From contig NZ_FMHV01000002.1 of the NCBI RefSeq assembly GCF_900091465.1, positions 2,914,001 to 2,978,000 on the forward strand: a DNA stretch of 64,000 nucleotides. The letters are read 5' to 3'. Shown one piece after another: positions 53,753 through 60,879 of the stretch. Source of the DNA: Micromonospora rhizosphaerae (lineage in GTDB: Bacteria > Actinomycetota > Actinomycetes > Mycobacteriales > Micromonosporaceae). The translations under genes were made by a program, and so were the position numbers. The notes beneath the pieces are model-generated. The model did not search any database, was not told where the DNA came from, and saw only the letters and a program-made list of their open reading frames with translations. Position 1 is the first letter of the stretch, and every line of letters begins with the position of its first letter.

Positions 53753-54888
53753 GCCATAACCTCCTCGACCGCGTGGCCGGCCACTCTTCTGAGCAGGTTC
53801 AGCGTGGCCATGGACGAGGTCTGCCAGGAGGTCCGGTCCGCCGCGGCGCGCCCCGCCCGGCGCAGCCGGTCGGCGAGCGAGGGGTCCGCCAGGACCCGCT
53901 CCATCGCCTCGCACCAGGCCACCGGGTTCCCCGCTGGCGCGATCAGCGCGGCACCGCCGCCCGCCTCGACGACCGCGGGGGCGTCGCTTGCCACCACCGG
54001 CACGCCCGCCGCCATCGCCTCCAGCACGGGTAGCCCGAAGCCTTCGATGAGACTCGGGAACGCGAAGAGGTCGGCGTGGCGGTACAACTGGACCAGGCGT
54101 TGCTCGCTCACCCGGGGCAACCACAACAGCCTCCGCTGGAGGCCCAGCCGGGACGCCAGTTCCGGGACGGGATCTGGGAACCGTTTGTCGGACTCTCCGA
54201 CGAGGACCAACGTCACGTCCGCGCACCGCTGGCTCAGCAGGTGGAACGCCCGCAGCAGGGTCGCGTGGTCCTTGTGCGGGCGCCGCACGCCGACGTGCAG
54301 GATGTACCGCGACGGGAGGTTCGCCGGCCGCGGCGTCCGGTCGTCCGCACCGATGCGGAACTGGTCACCCACGGCGTGCGGCATGACGTTCTCCTCGTCG
54401 ATCGCGAGGCCGTAGTGGCGCCGCAGGTCCCGGCGGCTGGCGTGGGAAATCGTCGCGACGGCGTCTGCCCTGGCCAGCGCCATCCGGGTGGCCAGCCGGT
54501 ACAACTGGCGCATCCGCAGGCTCGGTGCGAATGCCGGCTCGGTCTCGAAGATGCAGTCGTGTACGACGGTGACGACCGGCACCCGCCCGTGCAGCCAGGG
54601 GACCGCGAGGTGGTAGGGCGCGAACACGACGTCGGGACGCCACTGCCGGAGCAGCCGCACCCACCAGGCCTGTCCCGACAGGGACACCACGGGCGCGCCC
54701 ACCGGGACCAGCCAGACGTCCGGGCGTGCACCCAGTTCCCACGCGGTGAGGCGCCCGGGCGGCTCGGCCGCCAGGACCACCAGCTCCACGTCGGTGGAGA
54801 CCGGTAGCGCCCGGAACAGTTCGAGGGTGTGCCGTCCGATGCCGTGATAGCGGTCCGCGATGACGCGTCCGTCCACCAGAACTCTCAT
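53749..54888 (-). CDS. Glycosyltransferase, GT4-like (mannosyltransferase-type)
   Basis: 379 residues. The N-terminus MRVLVDGRVIADRYHGIGRHTLELFRALP (cited as VLVDGRVIADRYHGIGRHT) is the usual GT4 glycine-rich opening. VVTVVHDCIFETEPAFAPS and DAVATISHASRRDL are acceptor-side blocks. The donor half contains SRYILHVGVRRPHKDHATLLRAF, and FPSLIEGFGLPVLEAMAAG gives an intact E-x7-E (EGFGLPVLE). It matches mannosyl- or fucosyltransferases of many exopolysaccharide loci. The ATG at 54888 overlaps the fusion protein's stop as ATGA, and its own stop overlaps the pseudophosphatase start. Both junctions imply translational coupling. The transferred sugar is not determinable. Confidence 0.92.
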   Translation of the reverse strand: MRVLVDGRVIADRYHGIGRHTLELFRALPVSTDVELVVLAAEPPGRLTAWELGARPDVWLVPVGAPVVSLSGQAWWVRLLRQWRPDVVFAPYHLAVPWLHGRVPVVTVVHDCIFETEPAFAPSLRMRQLYRLATRMALARADAVATISHASRRDLRRHYGLAIDEENVMPHAVGDQFRIGADDRTPRPANLPSRYILHVGVRRPHKDHATLLRAFHLLSQRCADVTLVLVGESDKRFPDPVPELASRLGLQRRLLWLPRVSEQRLVQLYRHADLFAFPSLIEGFGLPVLEAMAAGVPVVASDAPAVVEAGGGAALIAPAGNPVAWCEAMERVLADPSLADRLRRAGRAAADRTSWQTSSMATLNLLRRVAGHAVEEVMA

Positions 54889-57800
54889 GACGCCGGTCCT
54901 TTCGATGTGTCAGGCGTCCACACGGAGGCGGGAGAGGGGCGTACGGTTCTGCGGGGCAGCCGCCGCGGGCGGGCCAGGACCGCGCTCACCGCGAGATGGG
55001 CCAGGAGTAGTCCGGCGAGTGACGTGATCAGGGGCGCCACCGTGCTGGGCAGCCGGGCCTGTGGCGCAGCCGGCAGGGGCGGAGGGGCCTGCGGCTGAGC
55101 GGCTGATGCCGGCACGACGTGCCGGGCCTCGTCCAGTGCCCGGCCGACCGGTGCCAGCCGCACCACGTCGGCAGCGACGGCCGGCCGCTCGAAGATCACC
55201 GCCGAGAACGCCTGCCGGACGGCCCCGTCCGGCATGGTGGTGGCGGGGCCCAACGGCGATCCCAGGTGGTCCAGAGCGCGTGCCACATCGGAGTCCGTCG
55301 CCTCCGCCAGCGGCACGCCGAGATACGCGCGGGCGATCCGTACGTCGTTCAGGTGCCCCAGCACCTGACTCGTCGGAGGTCGCGCCGTGTCCGGGTAGCG
55401 GATCGGGGGCAGCTGGTACCGCCGGTACGTGGCGGGGTGTTGGGTGGCGAGACCCGCCACTGCGGGAACGGAACGGACGGCCGGTAGTCGTCCGGGTGCC
55501 CGCGGCGAGCTCTCCATGAGCACGCCGTTGAACGCCTGATACGCCCGATCACCCTGCCGCCAGGGACGGCTGATCGGCGCGCCGACGACGCTCTTGCCAC
55601 CGAGGGCCCCGAACTCGCGGAGGAACAGGCCGTCCGCGTCGTCCTTGACCGAGAAGCCCCCGCAGCGGGAACCCACGGTGTGCACGAACACGCCACCGTG
55701 GATCGGCTCGAGGTCGGCGGATTGCTCGTACTGGTCGGGTTTCACCTCCCACAGCTGGACACCGTGGTGGGTGTTGCTGGCGTAGGTGGCCACCGGATGG
55801 CCGTTGCTGCGGATCCAGTCCGCCAGGTCAGGGGACATCCGCCCGTAGCCGGAAATCGCGTCCTTGGGATTGAGGAAGAAGAAGTGGACGCCGTGGGCGA
55901 GCGCTCCCGGCCCGCTGCCGAACCGCGTGACCGTCTGGCCTTGCAGGGAGTAGACGTACTTCTGGACGTCGCCGCTGGTGTTGAAGGTGGCACAGGCCGG
56001 GAAGTGCGTGTCGACGAAGCCGGACATCTGTTCGATGCCGTTGTTGTGGCTGCGGGCGTACTGGGATCCCCAGCTGAGGAGCGCGGTGACCGGCAGCAGG
56101 GCGGCGAGTCCGACGGCGAGGCCGCCGGCCAGCAGCGTGCCCATCGCCGGCAGGAAGCTCGTGCGGGCTCGGGACAGCAGCGCGGTGAGCAGCGCGTCGA
56201 GTCCCAGGAGGGCGCCGATGATCGCCGCCGGCACGATGTACACGAAGAACTGCTCGTTCAGCGTGCCCTGGACCAGGATGTACGCCGCGAACGTGTAGCT
56301 GCAGCCGAGGAACGCCAGGAGGTAGGTGGCGGCCTCGTTGTTGCGTCGGAGGAACAACCAGACCAGGGCGACCGCGCCCAGCGCGAGGAGCAGATAGGTG
56401 CTCAGATACTGCGGGGCGGAACGGGTCACGGCCGCGGTGAACGAGACGCCGGGGCGGTTCCACCCGGTGACCTGGAGCAGACCGAGCAGGCGCTGCAGCG
56501 TGAAGAGCTTGACCTCCCAGAACCGGCCCGACGCGCCGAGCAGGGCGGCCCACAGCGGGAACGCCAGCCAGAAGGTGCAACCGATGGCCAGGGAGCCGGC
56601 GGCTCGCCTCAGGTAGCGTCGCTCGGACGCGAGGGCTCCGAAGACGACCGGGGACAGCAGCAGGAAGACCGAGATCTCCTTGACGAGCAGCGTCATGCCG
56701 GTCAGGAGTCCGACCACGAGGAGGTGGCGGCGGGTACTCCAGTGGCGGGCACGCCACGAGACGAGAATCGTGACCAGACAACCCAGCAGCGCCAGCGGCT
56801 CGATCATCGCCAGCCTGCTGTAGCGCAGCAGGACCGGGTCGGTCGCGGCCACGACCACCACCGCGGCGACGAGCAGCAGGCGCCGGCCCCGCCGCACGGT
56901 CGGAGTCACCGCGAGACAGAGCAGTCCGAGCAGGACGACGTCCACGGCGCCCGCGGTGGCCGTGATCAGCCGAGCGGCGTGGATGGCGTCGAACAGCGGG
57001 GCGTCGCCGAGGCCGAGCAGTTTCAGCCAGGCCGACTGCAGGAGGAAGTACAGCGGTGGGTGTACGAACACCGGCTCGGTGGACCAGGTGAGCTCCCCGG
57101 TCGTTGCCACCTGCTGCGCTGCGCGGGTGTAGACCACCTCGTCGTACTGGGTGTCCGGACTGGTCGTGATGTTGGCCGTGAACAGCAATCCGGTCAGCGC
57201 GAGCAGGGCCAGCATGAGCGCTGCCGGAAGACGGGCTCTTCGCCACCCGTACCTGCCCCACCCGGTGCGAAGCGCTCGGACGGTGGCGGTGGCGATGGGC
57301 GGCATGGCCCCGACCGGAAGCAGCCGGGCCTTATCCGCCAGGCCCCGCAGCCGCGAGACGTCCGCCGACGTGATCAGGTTGAGCGACCGGGCCACCCCGA
57401 GGTACGCCAGGCCGGCCACCGTGACGAGTCCGAGGGTCAGGACCGCCGGCGCCTGCGGTGTCACGGCCAGGCCGCCGAGCAGCGCCAGCAGCGCGGCGGC
57501 GTAGCGGGCCGCCCGGTCTCTCCCGGGCAATCCGATCCGCTGATGCCGGTGGTATGTCAGCGCGAGCAGCAGCGCTCCGGTCCAGCCGGCGAGGGCGAAC
57601 GCGATCGCCGCTCCCATGGCCGCCAGCCGGGGCACCAGGACCGCCAGGACCGTGAATTCGACGACCAGCACGGCCGGCATCACCGTCGCGACCGCTCCGC
57701 GCCGTCCCAGCGCCTGCAGACTCTTTCCGTAGATCCCGCAGCCGATCATCCCTAGTGCGCCCAGCGACACCACCTGGATGAGCGGGAGCACCGCCTGGTA

Positions 57801-58796
57801 CGCCGCCGGAAAGAACAACTGCAGGAACGGTTGCGGCCGTACCACCAGGACCAGTTCGATGGGGACGACCGCGAGGAAGATCCACCGGGCCGCGGCGCTG
57901 AACCACCGGTGGGAGGACTCCGGTGAGTCGTGCCTCCGGGCGATGAACGGGAAGACCGCGTCGACGAGGGCGTCGGCGACGAAGTACGGGGCCCGGCCGA
58001 GCAGGACCGCGACCTGGTACATCGCCACCGTGGTGGCGGTGAGGCCGGAGGCGTACCCGATACTGTGCAGTCCGAGCACGTCGGCGGTGGCGAACAGGGC
58101 GAAACCCGCGCTCCCGACGAACATCGGGAGGGTGCTGCGGTAGGTGCTGATCCCGGCCAGACGTCCGCCGCGCAGCGGCAGGTCGTCGCGTAGTCGCCAG
58201 GCGCCCAGTACGGCCGCGACCAGGCTGCCGGCCAGGAAGGCGCAGGCCACGGCGGCGGCGCCGAGGTTGAGCGCAACGACCAGGACCACCGCGACCAGAC
58301 ATTTGACGAGCACTTCCGCGACCTGGACGAGCCCGAAGGCGCTGAAGCGACGCCGGCCGTGCAGCGCCCCCTTGAACACGGCGTTGACCGCGAAGATCGG
58401 GAAGGAGGCGGCCACCATCGCCACCATCAGCAGTGATTCCGGCGGTAGCAGTCGGACGCCGGCCGCCTGGAGAAAGACGAAGCCGAAAGCGAGCGCCAGG
58501 CCGAAGGCGGTGTTGCCGAGCAGGGAACTTCGGAAGACCGCCCCGGCGTAGCCGGGATCGATGCGCCCCCGCCGGGCCTCGGTCGTGGCCACGATCCACG
58601 GGAATCCGGAATTGACCGTGTAGGCCGCGAGAAGCAGCGCGGCCTGCACGGTGCTGACCTGGCCGTACTCCTCGTCGGACAGCAGCCAGGCGAGGACGAT
58701 GCCCAGGGCGTAGTTCAGCAGGGCGATGACCGCGAAACGGGCCACCAGCAGCACCCCGCCCTTGGCGGCCGTCTCATCACGTGTGGCGACCGACAC
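54885..58796 (-). CDS. Flippase / GT39-like glycosyltransferase fusion with exported C-terminal domain
   Basis: 1303 residues in one uninterrupted frame. Residues 10-475 are a Wzx/MOP-type flippase (RFAVIALLNYALGIVLAWLLS then DEEYGQVSTVQAAL; about 12-14 helices). Residues 523-905 form a second polytopic part resembling ArnT/PMT-type (GT39/GT83-like) transferases: after the first helix comes YDEVVYTRAAQQV (551-563), with the acidic pair expected for catalysis, then VHPPLYFLLQSAWLKLLG and RYSRLAMIEPLAL. Residues 910-1245 are soluble and probably exported, with two related LGFP-like units (LREFGALGGKSVVGAPIS...AYQAFNGVLMES, and ALDHLGSPLGPA...RQAFSAVIFE). A last helix is at 1251-1275. The GTG at 58796 directly follows the upstream TAG. 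Its frame has no stop or composition break at the joins, so it is not a sequencing artefact on the face of it. Confidence 0.88.
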   Translation of the reverse strand: MSVATRDETAAKGGVLLVARFAVIALLNYALGIVLAWLLSDEEYGQVSTVQAALLLAAYTVNSGFPWIVATTEARRGRIDPGYAGAVFRSSLLGNTAFGLALAFGFVFLQAAGVRLLPPESLLMVAMVAASFPIFAVNAVFKGALHGRRRFSAFGLVQVAEVLVKCLVAVVLVVALNLGAAAVACAFLAGSLVAAVLGAWRLRDDLPLRGGRLAGISTYRSTLPMFVGSAGFALFATADVLGLHSIGYASGLTATTVAMYQVAVLLGRAPYFVADALVDAVFPFIARRHDSPESSHRWFSAAARWIFLAVVPIELVLVVRPQPFLQLFFPAAYQAVLPLIQVVSLGALGMIGCGIYGKSLQALGRRGAVATVMPAVLVVEFTVLAVLVPRLAAMGAAIAFALAGWTGALLLALTYHRHQRIGLPGRDRAARYAAALLALLGGLAVTPQAPAVLTLGLVTVAGLAYLGVARSLNLITSADVSRLRGLADKARLLPVGAMPPIATATVRALRTGWGRYGWRRARLPAALMLALLALTGLLFTANITTSPDTQYDEVVYTRAAQQVATTGELTWSTEPVFVHPPLYFLLQSAWLKLLGLGDAPLFDAIHAARLITATAGAVDVVLLGLLCLAVTPTVRRGRRLLLVAAVVVVAATDPVLLRYSRLAMIEPLALLGCLVTILVSWRARHWSTRRHLLVVGLLTGMTLLVKEISVFLLLSPVVFGALASERRYLRRAAGSLAIGCTFWLAFPLWAALLGASGRFWEVKLFTLQRLLGLLQVTGWNRPGVSFTAAVTRSAPQYLSTYLLLALGAVALVWLFLRRNNEAATYLLAFLGCSYTFAAYILVQGTLNEQFFVYIVPAAIIGALLGLDALLTALLSRARTSFLPAMGTLLAGGLAVGLAALLPVTALLSWGSQYARSHNNGIEQMSGFVDTHFPACATFNTSGDVQKYVYSLQGQTVTRFGSGPGALAHGVHFFFLNPKDAISGYGRMSPDLADWIRSNGHPVATYASNTHHGVQLWEVKPDQYEQSADLEPIHGGVFVHTVGSRCGGFSVKDDADGLFLREFGALGGKSVVGAPISRPWRQGDRAYQAFNGVLMESSPRAPGRLPAVRSVPAVAGLATQHPATYRRYQLPPIRYPDTARPPTSQVLGHLNDVRIARAYLGVPLAEATDSDVARALDHLGSPLGPATTMPDGAVRQAFSAVIFERPAVAADVVRLAPVGRALDEARHVVPASAAQPQAPPPLPAAPQARLPSTVAPLITSLAGLLLAHLAVSAVLARPRRLPRRTVRPSPASVWTPDTSKGPAS

Positions 58797-60323
58797 CTAG
58801 TGCCCCGTGGGGTCGGACGCCACCTCGCGGGAGTGACTGCTCGTGTCGGCGAGTTCCCCCCGCCGATCCGAGGACAACAGCCCGACCAGTCGTTCCAGGT
58901 CGTACGGGGTGAAGGCCCTTTCCTCGGTGCTGGCCAACGACAAGTTCAGCACCCCGGTCATGCCGGCGCGACACGAGAACGGGACGGACATCGCGCTGCC
59001 GATGCCGGCGAGCGTCATCAAGTCCGTGAGGTCGGAGTCCGAAGTGGTCGGATCGAGCAACTGGGGGCGACCCGCGGTCCAGGTGCGCTGCGCGAGCCGG
59101 CGCTCCGGCAACGTCGCCGATCCCCACGCGACGGCGACCCGAGGCACGTGTCCCCGGCGGAACAGGAGCAGCGACGCGGAGCTCGCCTTGAAGTCCTCTA
59201 CCAGGCCGGTCAGCGTGAGCCGCCCGCTGGCCCACGGCGTCGGCAGCGCTCTTGGCTGCCTTGCCTGCCAGGCTTCGACCGTTTTGACGAACGCCTGCTC
59301 GTAGCGCTCCACCACCCGGCTCCAGCCCATCCGGCGCGCCGCCTCCTGTGAGACCTGTTGGAGGTGGTGCAGGCGAGCGGGATCGGCGGAGAGGGACAGC
59401 AAGGCTCGGCGGAGGGCGTGCGGGTCGCGTGGGGGGACCACGAAGCCCGTGGGGGAGGCGACGTCCCGCACCCCGGGAAGGTCGGACGCGACGGGGACGC
59501 AGCCGGCCGCCATTCCCTCGAGCAGCACCAGACCGAAGGCCTCGGCCCTGGTCGTCGACGGCAGGACGACGACATCGTGGGCGCGGTAATGAGCCTGCAG
59601 CTCCTCGTCGCTGACCCGGCCGGTGAAGGTCGCGTTGGTTGCGCCCGCCGCGCGAGCCCGGGCGCGGTACTGGTCGAGGAGGGGGCCCGACCCGACGAGG
59701 GTCACGCTGAGCGCCGGCTGCCCGGCCACGGCCCTGAGCAGGGTGTCGACTCCCTTGTACGGACGCATCTGGCCGACGAAGAGGACCTTCAGCGGCCCGG
59801 TCTTCGGGAGTGGACGCGGGAGGGAACTGTCCGCGCCGTCGACCCCCCACGGCACCACCTCCACGGTGGGCCCGAGCGGTCTGGCAAGAAGGTCCCGGTA
59901 CGCGCGGGAGGTGACGATGATGCGGTCCGCCGTGCGAGCCAGCCCCTCGTGCACCCGGTTGTAGACGGCGCACGCCGCCCGCACGCCGCTGATCTCGATG
60001 GCGCTGTGGTGCGTGTAGACGATCTGCGGCCGCCGCCTTCCCGGGGACAGGCGGTTGAGCAGCAGGAAGACGTCGCTCATGGTGGGCGCCGGCCCGTGCA
60101 GGTTGACGATGTCGTACTGGGACAGTCGTCGGGCGATCCGGGGCCAGAACAGCCCGAAGGAGCTGATCCGGATCTCGCCCAGCACCATGCGCGGGATGTC
60201 CATGGCCGAGATGACGTCGACCAGGTGCCCACGCGACTGCAGGCCCTGGGTGAGCCGGTCGATGCAGCGGGAGATGCCCGAAACGATGGGTGGCGCTTCT
60301 GACACCAGGATGAGGATGCGCAC
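58797..60323 (-). CDS. GT4 glycosyltransferase fused to a C-terminal GAF-like domain
   Basis: 508 residues. Residues 1-355 are a complete GT4 enzyme: RILILVSEAPPIVSGISRC at the N-terminus, NLHGPAPTMSD, TADRIIVTSRAYRDLL, LKVLFVGQMRPYKGVDTLL (179 onward) and an intact EAFGLVLLE at 261-269. Residues 365-485 are unlike a glycosyltransferase and match a GAF domain: LTLTGLVEDFKASSASLLLF, AWGSATLPERRLAQRTWTAGRPQLLDPTT (cited as RRLAQRTWTAGRP), GSAMSVPFSCRAGMTGVLNLS and FTPYDLERLVGLLS. GAF domains bind small molecules or other proteins, so activity may be ligand-controlled. The GTG at 60323 has AGAGG 7-8 bases upstream. First gene of an operon running to 48994; the next gene starts immediately after its TAG. 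Confidence 0.86.
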   Translation of the reverse strand: MRILILVSEAPPIVSGISRCIDRLTQGLQSRGHLVDVISAMDIPRMVLGEIRISSFGLFWPRIARRLSQYDIVNLHGPAPTMSDVFLLLNRLSPGRRRPQIVYTHHSAIEISGVRAACAVYNRVHEGLARTADRIIVTSRAYRDLLARPLGPTVEVVPWGVDGADSSLPRPLPKTGPLKVLFVGQMRPYKGVDTLLRAVAGQPALSVTLVGSGPLLDQYRARARAAGATNATFTGRVSDEELQAHYRAHDVVVLPSTTRAEAFGLVLLEGMAAGCVPVASDLPGVRDVASPTGFVVPPRDPHALRRALLSLSADPARLHHLQQVSQEAARRMGWSRVVERYEQAFVKTVEAWQARQPRALPTPWASGRLTLTGLVEDFKASSASLLLFRRGHVPRVAVAWGSATLPERRLAQRTWTAGRPQLLDPTTSDSDLTDLMTLAGIGSAMSVPFSCRAGMTGVLNLSLASTEERAFTPYDLERLVGLLSSDRRGELADTSSHSREVASDPTGH

Positions 60324-60879
60324 AGGTACCTCTACAAACTCTCGCGGTCGGAGTGCCGGGGCGCTGGCGAACGGTCGTGCGGACAAAGCACGGGGAGGCT
60401 GCGCGGCGCAGGTCACGCAGGGCGCAGCGCCACCGTCCGCGGATGCGATGAGAAGGAGTGCGACCCTGCCGGCTGGTCGACGCGCGGCCGACCGGGCGGG
60501 CGTGCGGAGCGGGGGAGGAGATTGGACTACGTCCGCCGCTCGGCCTGTCCGGGGCTCGGCGAACCGGGCGCGCCTCGTGGAGCGCGGCGACCGCCGCGGT
60601 CCGTGTCCGACTCAGGTGGACGAGCGCTCGGGGTTGCCCGATACATCACGATTAGACCTCGACGTTCACTCGATCACTGGATGCTTTCGCTTGCCAGCGC
60701 GCCACCTGGGTCCGTGGACCGGGCCATGCGAAGAGTCATGGCGGCGGTGCGTACAGTGAACGAGAGTAGCGAGGGAAAACCCCCTAATGAGGGCGAACCG
60801 GGAAAACCGAATCCCGTGTCGGGCGTGTCCGGCGGGCGGGTGCGGTTGCGCCGCTCACCCGCCCGGCGGTGACGCCCGG
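60324..60879. promoter_or_regulatory. Upstream region of the second polysaccharide operon
   Basis: About 556 bases lie between the operon's first gene and the 3' end of the helicase gene. It must hold the operon promoter; the stretch 60640-60690 and 60745-60810 is less GC-rich. Several open frames cross it, but none has a recognisable motif. A hairpin near its left end serves the helicase gene. Confidence 0.5.
60833..60865. terminator. Hairpin downstream of the DUF3516 helicase gene
   Basis: CGGGCGGGTG (60833-60842) and CACCCGCCCG (60856-60865) form a perfect 10-bp stem with a 13-base loop, 15 bases past the stop of the minus-strand helicase gene. Confidence 0.65.

Noticed and set aside
60324..60879. 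Candidate genes in the 556-base gap before the second operon
   Set aside because: The open frames have no motif, overlap each other on one strand and change character abruptly; treated as a control region.
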